Made by a program: the position numbers and the translations under genes. From positions 186,001 through 250,000 of the forward strand of contig NZ_RDSM01000001.1 of the NCBI RefSeq assembly GCF_004115155.1: 64,000 nucleotides of DNA, written 5' to 3'. The number at the start of each line of letters is the position of its first letter. The stretch's first letter is position 1. Origin of the DNA: Granulicella sibirica. Lineage in GTDB: Bacteria > Acidobacteriota > Terriglobia > Terriglobales > Acidobacteriaceae. Of the stretch, positions 51,535 to 60,317 are shown one piece after another. The notes under the pieces were generated by a model. That model was not told the DNA's origin. It saw only the letters and a program-made list of their open reading frames with translations, and did no database searches.

Positions 51535-52196
51535 TCCTCAGGGACTCCGAAGTGGTCGAAGTGGAGGCAGTCGTCGAGGGGCGTGCGCTGCTCCCAGCCC
51601 TGGCGCTCGAGGTCGGGTTCGGTGGCGAAGGTGTCGACGTAACCGAGGCAGAGGTAGGCGACGATGGTGAGGTGCTCCGGAATGCGTAGTACGTTGCGCA
51701 GGTTACGTGGATCGAGAATGCTAACCCAGCCTGCGCCAATCCCTTCGGCGCGGGCGGCGAGCCAGAGATTCTGGATGGCGCAGACGGTGGAGTAGACGGC
51801 GGTCTCGGGCATGGTGCGGCGGCCGAGGCCGTGGCCCTGGGGGCTGTCGCAGTCGCAGACGATGCAGAGGTGCTGGGGGGCTTCCAGCAGGCCCTCCAGT
51901 TTCAAGGCGGCGTACTGGTCGCGGCGGTCGGCTGCGAAGGCTTGCTGGGCTTCGTTGTTGGCTTCGAGGAAGAGGTCGTGCACGGCCTGACGGATGGCCG
52001 GTTCGCGGACGACGAGGAATCGCCATGGTTGCATGAGGCCGACGGATGGGGCGGAGTGCGCCGCCTCCAGCAGGCGGCGCAGGATGTCGTCGGGTAAGGG
52101 CGTTGGGAGGAAGCCTCGGCGGACGTCGCGTCGCTCGCGGATGGCTCGGTAGACGGCTTCGCGTTCGGGTTCGGTGAAGACTTGCGGGGTTTGCAT
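51531..52196 (-). CDS. bluB: 5,6-dimethylbenzimidazole synthase
   Basis: About 221-residue nitroreductase-fold enzyme that uses O2 to fragment FMNH2 into DMB, the lower ligand of B12. Residues to note: RRDVRRGFLPTPLPDDILRRLLEAAHSAPSVGLMQPWRFLVV (BluB pattern) and GRRTMPETAVYSTVCAIQNLWLAARAEGIGAGWVSILD, then CLGYVDTF. Start MQTPQVFTEPERE overlaps the pduO stop (TAATG). Its product is the substrate of CobT in the same operon, showing aerobic synthesis. Confidence 0.96.
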   Translation of the reverse strand: MQTPQVFTEPEREAVYRAIRERRDVRRGFLPTPLPDDILRRLLEAAHSAPSVGLMQPWRFLVVREPAIRQAVHDLFLEANNEAQQAFAADRRDQYAALKLEGLLEAPQHLCIVCDCDSPQGHGLGRRTMPETAVYSTVCAIQNLWLAARAEGIGAGWVSILDPRNLRNVLRIPEHLTIVAYLCLGYVDTFATEPDLERQGWEQRTPLDDCLHFDHFGVPEE

Positions 52197-52771
52197 TACC
52201 AGGCGCGGGACCACTTGGGGCCGGCCTTGTCTTCAGGGCGGAGGCGGGCGTCGATGCCGGCGTTGAACTCGATGAGGCGACCGAAGAGCCAGATGGCGTC
52301 GGAGAGGCGGTTGAGGTAGGCGATAACCTCGGGCTGGACTTCGCCGCCTGATTCGACGAAGCGGACGACCTGGCGCTCGGCGCGGCGGCAGACGGTGCGG
52401 GCCATCTCGTAGGCGGCGGATTCGGTGTGGGCGCCGGGTAGGGACCAGTCTGCGAGCACGCCCTGGATGGCTTCGATCTTTTCGACGAGGCCGGTGAGCA
52501 TGTCGACGTCGGCGGTGGTGATGACGGGTGGGGTCTTGCGGCTTTCGGGGGGCGTGGCGAGGGCGGAACCGACGCGGAAGAGGGTGCGCTGGATCTCTTC
52601 CGTCCAGCCGGCAATCTCCTTGTCGGTGCAGATGCTGCGGGCGAAGCCGAGGACGGTGTTGAGTTCGTCGACGCAGCCGTAGGATTCGACGCGCTCGTCG
52701 GCTTTAGAGACGCGGATGCCGCCGGCCAGGCCGGTCTGGCCTCCGTCGCCGCGTTTGGTTGCGATGCTCAT
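52196..52771 (-). CDS. pduO: PduO-type cob(I)alamin adenosyltransferase
   Basis: 191 residues. It transfers adenosyl from ATP to cob(I)alamin/corrinoid. Start MSIATKRGDGGQTGLAGGIRVSK, the N-terminal ATP-binding motif (TxxGDxGxTGL); the frame further up is Pro/Arg-rich. Helical bundle phrases ERVESYGCVDELNTVLGFA, then EMARTVCRRAERQVVRFVES and YLNRLSDAIWLFGRLIE fit PduO. Coupled by ATGA to the unknown gene upstream and to bluB downstream. Confidence 0.95.
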   Translation of the reverse strand: MSIATKRGDGGQTGLAGGIRVSKADERVESYGCVDELNTVLGFARSICTDKEIAGWTEEIQRTLFRVGSALATPPESRKTPPVITTADVDMLTGLVEKIEAIQGVLADWSLPGAHTESAAYEMARTVCRRAERQVVRFVESGGEVQPEVIAYLNRLSDAIWLFGRLIEFNAGIDARLRPEDKAGPKWSRAW

Positions 52772-53580
52772 GATGGGACTCCTGATTCTGAGGGTGTTGC
52801 GTTGGGTTCGAAGGTCTCTTCGATGTGAATGCGGATGGTTTTGTGAAGACGTGGGCGGGGATACTCGATGGTCAGGGCATCGCTGAGAAAGTCGGTGACG
52901 CGGGGCGGGCGTGGTGAGAAGAGCTCGTCCTCGGAGAAGAACCATGGATGGATCGCGCCGACCTCGGCGATCGTGCGGGCTTCTATGAGGACTGCGGGGA
53001 CCTGATGAACGCCGGCACTCAGGACGAGGAGAGCGCGGTGGTAGCCGTCTCGGAGAATCCAGCGGTCGCGGTAGTGGGCGACTTCGAGGAAGGGGCTCCC
53101 GCCGTGGATTCTGAAGGGGTGCTCAGGATCGGCAGTGGGGCGGAGGGTTAGGTCGGGGTTGGGTGAGGTGATGGTTACGGCACCGCTGGCGATGCTTCCG
53201 GCGGAGCTGTAACGCACGAGCCGGGGCTGGGAGAGGGTGACTTCTGTGAGGCCGGGCCAGTTGGCTGGGTCGGGAACGACGGGCTGGATGGAGAGTTGAT
53301 CGAGCGAGAGGCGGCGCTGGAAGGCTACCAGATGTCTCAGGTCGATCAGGCCGAGGGACCAGTCCAGGCCGCACATCTCTTCGGCTAGATCGGGGCGGGT
53401 GGCCTCCGCCTTGAGGAGATCTTCTAAAGCGGTAGGGATTTCGAGAAGAGCAGATTCGAGTGGATGTACAGGCTCGGAGGCAAGAGTTTGACGGGCTGCG
53501 GCTACGTGGGCTTGTAGGTTGGTGGGGCGATGGCGGTTTTCGTCGAGGCTCCAGCCGATAAGTTCGCGGACGGTGGTCAT
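52768..53580 (-). CDS. Unknown protein inside the cobalamin operon, with ParB-like motif
   Basis: 270 residues, start MTTVRELIGWSLDENRH. It overlaps cobC upstream and pduO downstream by 4 bp each (ATGA), so it is made with the B12 enzymes. I do not recognise a cobalamin family. The N-terminal half is helical (LESALLEIPTALEDLLKAEATRPDLAEEMCGLDWSLGL). Residues near 185-215 read FLEVAHYRDRWILRDGYHRALLVLSAGVHQVPAVLI, resembling the ParB/sulfiredoxin-fold D-G-x-H-R nucleotide pocket. No signal or membrane segment is seen. The link to cobalamin is by context only. Confidence 0.82.
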   Translation of the reverse strand: MTTVRELIGWSLDENRHRPTNLQAHVAAARQTLASEPVHPLESALLEIPTALEDLLKAEATRPDLAEEMCGLDWSLGLIDLRHLVAFQRRLSLDQLSIQPVVPDPANWPGLTEVTLSQPRLVRYSSAGSIASGAVTITSPNPDLTLRPTADPEHPFRIHGGSPFLEVAHYRDRWILRDGYHRALLVLSAGVHQVPAVLIEARTIAEVGAIHPWFFSEDELFSPRPPRVTDFLSDALTIEYPRPRLHKTIRIHIEETFEPNATPSESGVPS

Positions 53581-54134
53581 GCGTTGACCCCGTGGTAGGG
53601 GACGAGGCAGCAGTATTCTTTCGTCTTTTCCCACGCGGCGGCTTCGGTTTCGCCAAGGAGATCCTGGAGGATGATGCGGAGGACACCGGCGTGGGTGACG
53701 ACGGCAACGCGGCGTCCGGCGGTGAGCCTGGCGAGGGCTTTCACCTCGGCGAGGACACGGGAGCGGAAGGCCTCGAAGGTTTCTCCGCCTGGGGTGGGGA
53801 GGCTGGGAAACTCTTCGACCCAGCGCTCGGCGTAGGTGCGGTCTCGCTTCCATATCTCATCCCAGGTGAGGCCTTCCCACTCGCCGAAGTCGATCTCGCG
53901 GAGGGCGGGGCTGAGGCGGCAGGTGACGCCTACCGAGCGGGCGAGGGCTTCGGCGGTGGTGCGAGCGCGGAAGAGGTCGCTGGAGTAGACGGCCTGGAGG
54001 TGCTTGCCGCGGAGCGAGGCGACGAGGGCTTCGATCTGCTCGTGGCCGACGGAGTTGACGTCAGGATCGGACTGGCCGCAGAAGGTTCCGGCGGAATCGG
54101 TCTCGGCGTGCCGGATGAAGAGAATTTCGGTCAT
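53577..54134 (-). CDS. cobC: Alpha-ribazole phosphatase (histidine phosphatase family)
   Basis: About 185 residues. It removes phosphate from alpha-ribazole phosphate or from cobalamin 5'-phosphate. The catalytic motif is LFIRHAETDSAGTFCGQSDPD, with the His of RHAET, then SSDLFRARTTAEALA, REIDFGEWEGLTWDEI and a second His in VVTHAGVLR. The order matches CobC. Start chosen at ATG 54134, overlapping the cobS stop by ATGA; MDRM 54143 is an alternative. Confidence 0.93.
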   Translation of the reverse strand: MTEILFIRHAETDSAGTFCGQSDPDVNSVGHEQIEALVASLRGKHLQAVYSSDLFRARTTAEALARSVGVTCRLSPALREIDFGEWEGLTWDEIWKRDRTYAERWVEEFPSLPTPGGETFEAFRSRVLAEVKALARLTAGRRVAVVTHAGVLRIILQDLLGETEAAAWEKTKEYCCLVPYHGVNA

Positions 54135-54898
54135 GCGATCCATGCTCCGCAGAGGTATACGGCGATTTCAGCGAGTTGGTTGGTGGCTCCGAAGCAGTCG
54201 CCGGTGACGCCTTTGATCTTGTACTGGTAGAAGCGCGCTGAGATGACGGCTATGGCGGCTACGGCGAGGATGGGGGCGATGGAGTGCAGGCGCAGCGTGA
54301 TGCCGACGATCAGGAGGGTGAGGGCCGAGCCAAGGTAGAGCGTCGTGAGGGTGGTGCGGCGAGCAAGACGGGCTCCCTGTCCGTCAGATTCGGCGCGGGC
54401 AGCGGGGAGGAACGTGCTGAGAGGGAGGGTCGTCCAGCGGCAGAGGACGTGGGCGGCGATGAGATAGCCTACGACGTTTCCGGGCGGCATGGTGCCGAGG
54501 AGGAGGACGCGGGCGGCGAGTGAGACGATGAGGGCGATAGCCCCGTAGCTGCCGATGCGGCTGTCGCGGAGGATCGCGAGGATGCGGTCGCGGGTCCAGC
54601 CTCCGCCGAATGCGTCGGCGGCATCGGCGAGGCCGTCTTCGTGGAGGGCTCCGGTGAGGAGGATGAGATAGAAGACGATGGCCAGGGCCACGACGGGGCG
54701 GGCTACGTGCGGAGTGAGGAGATGGGCGACGAGGGCGGCCGAGCCACCGATGAGGAGGCCGACGAGGGGAAACCACATGACGGAGCGGGCGAGGGCGTCG
54801 GGGGAGTATTCGACGCGGGGGGTGGGGACGCGGGTGAGGAACTGGATGGCGACTACTAAATCGGTCCAAGGCCTTCGGGTGAGTGTGGTTGTCGTCAT
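54131..54898 (-). CDS. cobS: Adenosylcobinamide-GDP ribazoletransferase (cobalamin synthase)
   Basis: 255-residue inner-membrane enzyme joining adenosylcobinamide-GDP and alpha-ribazole (phosphate), the last assembly step. Motifs: AIQFLTRVPTP, LTGALHEDGLADAADAFGGGWTRDRILAILRDSRIGSYG (the acidic metal/substrate segment), and KGVTGDCFGATNQLAEIAVYL at the C-terminus. Several membrane helices are present. Start and stop overlap the neighbours by 4 bp. Confidence 0.97.
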   Translation of the reverse strand: MTTTTLTRRPWTDLVVAIQFLTRVPTPRVEYSPDALARSVMWFPLVGLLIGGSAALVAHLLTPHVARPVVALAIVFYLILLTGALHEDGLADAADAFGGGWTRDRILAILRDSRIGSYGAIALIVSLAARVLLLGTMPPGNVVGYLIAAHVLCRWTTLPLSTFLPAARAESDGQGARLARRTTLTTLYLGSALTLLIVGITLRLHSIAPILAVAAIAVISARFYQYKIKGVTGDCFGATNQLAEIAVYLCGAWIA

Positions 54899-55965
54899 TG
54901 GGCGGCCTCGCTGACGCCTGCGGAGGTGAAGGTGGCCATATCGCGGTATAAGGCTATCGCGGATTCGATTACGGGCATTGCCAGGACGGCTCCGGTGCCT
55001 TCGCCGAGGCGCATGTCGAGTTGGAGGATCGGCTGGAGGTTGAGGTGGGCGAGGAGGATGGCGTGGCCGGGCTCGCGGGATTGGTGGCCGGCGATGAGAT
55101 ATCCGGCGGCGGCGGGGGCTATAGAGACGGCAATGGCGGCGGCGGCGGTGGCGATGAAGCCGTCGCAGACTACGGCTAGGTGGGTTCGGGCGGCGGCGAG
55201 AATGAAGCCGGTGATGGCAGCGATTTCGAGGCCGCCTACGTGGCCGAGGATTTCGAGAGGGGATGCGGCTTCCCTGCCCTTGAAGTGAAGGGCGAGGGAT
55301 TCTTCGATGATGCGGATCTTGTGCTCGCGGGCGGGGATGTCGATGCCGGTGCCGAGGCCGGTGACTTCGGGGACGGGGCGCCCGGTAAGGGCAGCGGTGA
55401 TGGCGCTGGCGGCGGTGGTGTTGCCGATGCCCATCTCTCCGGGGGCTACGAGGTTGTGGCCTGAGGCGGCGGCTTCTTCGGCCATGCGAATGCCTACTGT
55501 CAGTGCTTCAAGGAGCTCGTCGTGGGCCATGGCGGGTTCTGCGTGCATGTTGCGGGAGCCACGGCGGACCTTGGCGTGGACGAGGGGGGTGGCGGGGTCG
55601 AAGTCGCCATCTACGCCTACGTCGATGACCTGAAGAGCTACGTTGTGGAGGCGGCTGAGGACGTTGATGGCGGCTCCTCCGGCGAGAAAGTTGAGGACCA
55701 TCTGGCGGGTTACTTCGCTTGGGTAGGCGCTTACCTTTTCAGCGGTGACGCCGTGATCGGCGGCGAAGACGTAGACGGCTTTGCTGACCGGATCGGCGAA
55801 GCGGGCCTGGCGGATGGCGATGAATTGGGCGGCTATGTCTTCGAGGCGGCCGAGGCTTCCGAGAGGCTTGGTCAGGGTGTCGAGATGCGCACGCGCCTTC
55901 ACCCGCCATGGTTCGCTCGGTGGAGCGATGTCGGTCCTGAGGTTTGCCGCTACCGCGTGAATCAT
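54895..55965 (-). CDS. cobT: Nicotinate-nucleotide--dimethylbenzimidazole phosphoribosyltransferase
   Basis: About 356 residues. It makes alpha-ribazole phosphate from NaMN and DMB. Landmarks: HLDTLTKPLGSLGRLEDIAAQ, FAADHGVTAEKVSAYPSEVTRQMV, GEMGIGNTTAASAITAAL and SREPGHAILL, with the catalytic Glu near the C-terminus in RLGEGTGAVLAMPVIESA. Start MIHAVAANL at ATG 55965, overlapping the ATPase stop (ATGA). It uses BluB's product and feeds CobS. Confidence 0.97.
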   Translation of the reverse strand: MIHAVAANLRTDIAPPSEPWRVKARAHLDTLTKPLGSLGRLEDIAAQFIAIRQARFADPVSKAVYVFAADHGVTAEKVSAYPSEVTRQMVLNFLAGGAAINVLSRLHNVALQVIDVGVDGDFDPATPLVHAKVRRGSRNMHAEPAMAHDELLEALTVGIRMAEEAAASGHNLVAPGEMGIGNTTAASAITAALTGRPVPEVTGLGTGIDIPAREHKIRIIEESLALHFKGREAASPLEILGHVGGLEIAAITGFILAAARTHLAVVCDGFIATAAAAIAVSIAPAAAGYLIAGHQSREPGHAILLAHLNLQPILQLDMRLGEGTGAVLAMPVIESAIALYRDMATFTSAGVSEAAQ

Positions 55966-56735
55966 CGCGTCTCCTTGGTGACGAGGAGCTCGGGGAGGAA
56001 GAGGTGACGGGATGCTGGGTAGTCGAAGGCCCACTGCAGGTGTTCGGAGGTCATGATGTCGGCGGGGGAGCCTTCGAGGAGGCGGTGATCGGGACCTAGG
56101 AGGAGGACGGTGGAGAAGTTGTTGGGGACGAGGTGGAGGTCGTGGATGGAGGCGAAGATCGTGATGCCTTCCGAACGAAGGAGGTGCAGGAGGTCGATGA
56201 GTTCAACCTGACGGCCGATGTCAAGGTTCTGGGTCGGCTCGTCCAGCAGGAGAAGCTTCGGCTGCTGGGCGAGGCCGAGGGCGATCTTCACGCGCTGGCG
56301 CTCGCCTCCGCTGAGCTCGTTGAAGATGCGATGGCGGAGGCTGGTGACGTGGGCGAGATCGAGGGCGCGGTCGACGGCGAGGCGGTCTTCGCGCAGAAGG
56401 CCGCGGAGATAGCCGACGTACGGGGTGCGGCCCTGTTCGACGATCTGCTGGACGGTGAAGCGGAACGGGACTTCGAGGCGCTGGGGGACGAGGGCTACGC
56501 TTTGGGCGCGCTGTCTGCGGTCGAGGTCTCGGAGGGGCTTGCCGTTGAAGAAGACTTCGCCGTGCGCCGGGGTGATGGCTCCGGAGGCGAGGCGGAGGAG
56601 GGTGGTTTTGCCGATGCCGTTGGGGCCGATGAGGGCAGTGGCGGTTCCCTCTTCGATGGCCAAGGAGATATTGCGGAGGACTTCGCGGGCGGGGTGGGCG
56701 AAGGCTATGGTGTGGAGTTCGAGGAGGGGTGTCAC
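55962..56735 (-). CDS. btuD: Vitamin B12/corrinoid ABC transporter ATP-binding protein
   Basis: 257 residues, cytoplasmic ATPase of a FecCD/BtuCD-type importer. Walker A ALIGPNGIGKTTLLRL is at about 35-50; signature LSGGERQRV and Walker B LLLLDEPTQNLD follow, then the switch His in FASIHDLHL. The GTG start overlaps the permease stop (GTGA), and the stop overlaps cobT. The corrinoid role rests on operon context with btuB, btuF and the riboswitch. Confidence 0.93.
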   Translation of the reverse strand: MTPLLELHTIAFAHPAREVLRNISLAIEEGTATALIGPNGIGKTTLLRLASGAITPAHGEVFFNGKPLRDLDRRQRAQSVALVPQRLEVPFRFTVQQIVEQGRTPYVGYLRGLLREDRLAVDRALDLAHVTSLRHRIFNELSGGERQRVKIALGLAQQPKLLLLDEPTQNLDIGRQVELIDLLHLLRSEGITIFASIHDLHLVPNNFSTVLLLGPDHRLLEGSPADIMTSEHLQWAFDYPASRHLFLPELLVTKETR

Positions 56736-57823
56736 AGGCCGTACTCCTGCTTACTCTTGCGAAGGAGGTAGAGGAAGAACGGACCGCCGACGAAGACCAT
56801 GAGGACGCCGACGGGGAGTTCGCGGGGGGAGAGGACGGTGCGGGCGAGGGTGTCGGCGGCGACGAGGAAGATGGCTCCGGCGAGGGCGGTGACGGGGAGG
56901 AGGCGGACGTGGTCGGGGCCGAGAAGCATGCGGGCGGCGTGCGGGACGATAAGGCCGGCAAAGCCGATGAGGCCTCCGAGGGAGACGGCCACGGCGGTGA
57001 GGAGCGAGCCGGTGAGGATGATGGCGAGGCGGGAGCGTTCGATACGAAGGCCGAGCTGCTGGGCATACTCGTCGCCGAGGGCGAGGGTGTTGAGGCGGCG
57101 CATAAGGGGGATGGCGATGACGGCGGCGATGGCGAAGAGGGAGGATGTGACGGCGAGTTGGGGCCAGCCGGGTGTGCCGACGGTTCCGCGGAGCCAGGTT
57201 TCGAGGATGGCGGAGCTGCGGGCGGGGTCGGGGTCGAGAAGCTCGAAGAGGTAGGTGCTGTTCATCAGCATGGTGCTGACGGCGAAGCCTGCGAGCAGGA
57301 GGGCGACGACGTTTGTGCCTCCGGTGCCCCGGGCGAGGGTGTAGACGAGGAGCATGGTCACGACAGAGCCGGCGAAGGCGAGCAGGGCGGTCGCGCTGAA
57401 GCCCAGGAAGGCGGCCTGGGAGAAGAAGAGGATGCCGATGCAGGCTCCGACGACCGCTCCGCCGGAGGAGCCGATCACGTAAGGGTCGGCCATGGGGTTG
57501 CGGAAGAGGCCTTGAAAGAGAAGGCCGGCGGTGGCGAGGGCTGCTCCGATGAGAGCGGAGGCGAGCACGCGGGGGAGGCGGAGGTCGAAGAGGATGATGC
57601 GGTCCATCGGGGTGAGCGCCTGGTGGGCGATGAGGGCGCGCAGGGGGACGTGAACGGCTCCGGCGGCTAACGATCCGAGGATTGATGCGGCCAGGACGGC
57701 AATTAGAAGGAGGACGAGGATGGCTAGAGGGATTGGTCGGGAGGGCGTGGGGCTGCCGAGCATCGGGCGGTCGAGGCCCGATGCCGGCAGCGTGCGCGGG
57801 GTTTGGGTTACTTGAGCTTCCAC
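56732..57823 (-). CDS. btuC: Vitamin B12/corrinoid ABC transporter permease
   Basis: 363 residues of the FecCD permease family with about ten membrane helices. Family phrases: LPRVLASALIGAALATAGLLFQGLFRNPMADPYVIG, GTNVVALLLAGFAVS, LGGLIGFAGLIVPHAARMLLG (the ATPase-coupling loop with GLxxPHxxR) and ELPVGVLMVFVGGPFFLYLL at the end. It starts at GTG and overlaps btuB by 16 bp. It imports corrinoids delivered by BtuF. Confidence 0.94.
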   Translation of the reverse strand: MEAQVTQTPRTLPASGLDRPMLGSPTPSRPIPLAILVLLLIAVLAASILGSLAAGAVHVPLRALIAHQALTPMDRIILFDLRLPRVLASALIGAALATAGLLFQGLFRNPMADPYVIGSSGGAVVGACIGILFFSQAAFLGFSATALLAFAGSVVTMLLVYTLARGTGGTNVVALLLAGFAVSTMLMNSTYLFELLDPDPARSSAILETWLRGTVGTPGWPQLAVTSSLFAIAAVIAIPLMRRLNTLALGDEYAQQLGLRIERSRLAIILTGSLLTAVAVSLGGLIGFAGLIVPHAARMLLGPDHVRLLPVTALAGAIFLVAADTLARTVLSPRELPVGVLMVFVGGPFFLYLLRKSKQEYGL

Positions 57824-60294
57824 GTCTCTCCCCCGAGGGTGACCCGGATGCCTGAGCGGAAGTTGAACGGGAGGGCTGGATACCCGAACGCTTCGCTATA
57901 GTGCTCGCTCAGCAGGTTCTGTATCTCAGTGTAGGCGACGAGGCGGCGCGCGACCTGGTAGCTCCCGGTGGCTTCGAGACGCTGGTAACTGCCGATGAGG
58001 TTGTGGTTAGGAAGGAGGAGCGAGTTGCCGAAGTCGGCGTCGGTGAGGAAGGTGCTGTCGTCGCGCTTGCCGACGAGGGTTCCGTTGAGCGCGGCGGAGA
58101 AGCGGCTTTGGGTGTAGGTGAGGCCGAAGTAGGCGGAGTTGCGGGCGCGGCGGAAGGGGCGTGCGCCGACCAGAGGGCCGTAGCTGCCGATGGCGATGTT
58201 GGAGAAGTTGGACGAGGTGTTGAAGACCGGGGCAAGGGCGCTGCTCGAGAAGGAGCGCTGCACGACGGCGTCGAGGAGGGTGTAGCCGCCGCGGGCGAAG
58301 AGGTGGTTGCTGAGCTTGATTTCGACCTGGGTTTCGAGGCCCTGTGCGCGGAAGGCGAGGGAGTTGACGTAGGCTCCGAACTGGGTGCCATCGACCGCAG
58401 CCTGCGGGATGCCGAAGCTCGTGAGGGCCGATTGCGAGAGGAACTCGAGGCCGTTGCCGAACTCGTTGTGGAAGTAAGTGAGGCCGACGCGGGCTTTGCC
58501 TCCGGCGAGTTCCTGGTCGATGCCGCCATCGTAGGTGCGGGAGGTCTCGGCTCCGGCGGGGCTGATGTTGTTCTGGCTGATGAGCGAGCCGCCGTCGGGA
58601 AGCGTCGAGAGCAGGCCGAAGAGCGAGTTCGCCTGCTGATAGATGCTCGGCTCCTTGATGCCCTTGCTGAAGCTGGCGTGGAGTTTCGTGCCGCTGAAGA
58701 GGCTGCTGCCGCCGGGGCGGACGAGGTAGTAGCCGAGCGAGGCGCGCGGGGTGGCGGCGAAGCCGAAGACGGCGTTCTTCTCAAGGCCGGTGCCGATGGT
58801 GAAGTAAGCGCGGTGGTCGAAGTCGCCCTGAAGCTCGAGCATGGTGCTGTAGTTGCGGCGGTCTGTGGTGTTGGGGTCGAAGCCGGTGGAGACGGTGGAC
58901 CCGCGCTCGTCTTCGTACTTAAAGCCGCCGACGGCGAGCAGGTTGAAGCGCTGCGCGGAGGGGCTGGTGAGGCGGTAGTCGGTCTGGGCGTACATGAAGT
59001 CGCGCGCGGTGTGGTTGGTGGAGAAGCTGGGGTAGGTGCCGGGGTACTGGAAGATGGCCTGTCCGGAGACGGAGTAGCCGTTGGCTCCGCGAATGGTGAC
59101 GGGGGCTCCGAGATAGTCGTCGATGCCGCCGAATTCGGGGTCGATCTGGGGGACGCCGGTGGGGGCGTAGTCGGAGTAGAGGAAGTTGAGGCGGAGGCTG
59201 CCGTAGCGGAGCTGGTTGTGCCAGCGGGACGTGGTCTGGCTGTTGAGGACGGCGCCGAGGTAGCGGTCCTGCTCGCTGACGTTGGCGGAGTCGGGGATGC
59301 CATAGAGAAGGATGGCGTTGGGCTGGCCGCCGGAGGTGGTGATGTGGCGGAAGTTGAAGCGGAGGTCGGTGGTGTCGTTGGGCTGATAGCCGATGTTGTC
59401 GGCGAAGGTGGCGTTGTGAAAGGCGGAGGAGGCGACGCTGTTGCCGGTGTCCTGACGGGTGAAGTCGGAGAAGTAGTCGAGCTTGCGGATGGCTCCGCCG
59501 AGGGCGGCTTCCTGACGGTAGGTTCCGAAGTTTCCGCCTTCGGCCGAGTAGTCGAGCTGGGGCAGGGGCGTTGTGCCGCGGCGTGTGGTGAGCGAGACGA
59601 CGCCGGCGAGGGCGTCCGAGCCGTAGAGGGCGCTGTTGGGTTCGCGGAGGACTTCGGCGCGGGCGATGCCGGCGGTGGAGATGTTGGCGAACTCGACGGC
59701 TCCGCCGACGTCGTTGGCGGGAATGCCGTCGATGAGGACCTTGTTGGCGTCCGTGTCGCCGCCGCGAATGTAGAGGCCGCTGGTGCCGCCGGATTGGCCG
59801 GTCTGCGTGATCTGGACGCCGGGGACGTAGCGGAGTGGCTCCTGAATGTCCTGGTTGTAGGGGAAGTCTTCCCTGGTGAGGACAGTGACGGGAGCGGCCA
59901 CCTGCGCGAGGGGTGTGGGCGTGCCGGTTGCGGTGACGGTAACCTCTTCCGTGGCCGTGGGGGTGGCGAGAGTGATGTCGAGGTGCGTGGGGGCGGAGTC
60001 GGGGATTGTGACTTCAGTGGTGACAAATGTGCGGGCGGTGGAGCGGAGAGCGTAGTGGCCGGTGGTTAGGACGGTGAGGTGGTACATGCCGTTGGCGTCG
60101 GACTGAGTGGTGGTGAGGACTTCGCCATCGTGGATGAGCGAGATGGTCGCGCCCTGGACCACGGCTCCGAGGGGATCCTTGACGGTTCCGTGGAGGGTGG
60201 CCTCATGCGGAGTCTGAGCGTGGCTTAATGCTGCTGCTAAAAAGAGAACGGACGGAGTTATAAGTTGGCTTAGCCGGTGGGTCGTGCGGGTCAT
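57808..60294 (-). CDS. btuB: TonB-dependent vitamin B12 receptor with N-terminal carboxypeptidase-regulatory-like domain
   Basis: 828-residue outer-membrane receptor. Signal peptide to about residue 27 (MTRTTHRLSQLITPSVLFLAAALSHA), then a CarboxypepD_reg-like module (about 28-110: EATLHGTVKDPLGAVVQGATISL), a plug (about 125-225: PVTVLTREDFPYNQDIQEPLRYVPGVQI, LYIRGGDTDANKVLIDGIPAND) and a beta-barrel to the C-terminus. The extra N-terminal module is not in E. coli BtuB. A cobalamin riboswitch lies directly upstream, with GAGGGAG before the ATG. Confidence 0.94.
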   Translation of the reverse strand: MTRTTHRLSQLITPSVLFLAAALSHAQTPHEATLHGTVKDPLGAVVQGATISLIHDGEVLTTTQSDANGMYHLTVLTTGHYALRSTARTFVTTEVTIPDSAPTHLDITLATPTATEEVTVTATGTPTPLAQVAAPVTVLTREDFPYNQDIQEPLRYVPGVQITQTGQSGGTSGLYIRGGDTDANKVLIDGIPANDVGGAVEFANISTAGIARAEVLREPNSALYGSDALAGVVSLTTRRGTTPLPQLDYSAEGGNFGTYRQEAALGGAIRKLDYFSDFTRQDTGNSVASSAFHNATFADNIGYQPNDTTDLRFNFRHITTSGGQPNAILLYGIPDSANVSEQDRYLGAVLNSQTTSRWHNQLRYGSLRLNFLYSDYAPTGVPQIDPEFGGIDDYLGAPVTIRGANGYSVSGQAIFQYPGTYPSFSTNHTARDFMYAQTDYRLTSPSAQRFNLLAVGGFKYEDERGSTVSTGFDPNTTDRRNYSTMLELQGDFDHRAYFTIGTGLEKNAVFGFAATPRASLGYYLVRPGGSSLFSGTKLHASFSKGIKEPSIYQQANSLFGLLSTLPDGGSLISQNNISPAGAETSRTYDGGIDQELAGGKARVGLTYFHNEFGNGLEFLSQSALTSFGIPQAAVDGTQFGAYVNSLAFRAQGLETQVEIKLSNHLFARGGYTLLDAVVQRSFSSSALAPVFNTSSNFSNIAIGSYGPLVGARPFRRARNSAYFGLTYTQSRFSAALNGTLVGKRDDSTFLTDADFGNSLLLPNHNLIGSYQRLEATGSYQVARRLVAYTEIQNLLSEHYSEAFGYPALPFNFRSGIRVTLGGETWKLK

Positions 60295-60317
60295 GCTTTG
60301 TCTCCCTCGAGATGGTG

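Noticed and set aside
52425..54230. Plus-strand frames opposite the cobalamin operon (for example 53592-54230)
   Set aside because: Glycine/glutamate-rich translations with no motifs; the minus-strand genes account for the sequence and overlap cleanly.
57901..60069. Very long open frame (722 codons) on the + strand opposite btuB, and a 705-codon frame in another minus-strand frame
   Set aside because: They are shadows of the high-GC codon bias of btuB: composition is Ala/Val/Gly or Pro/Ser/Thr-rich with no motif, while the btuB frame has signal peptide, plug and barrel motifs.
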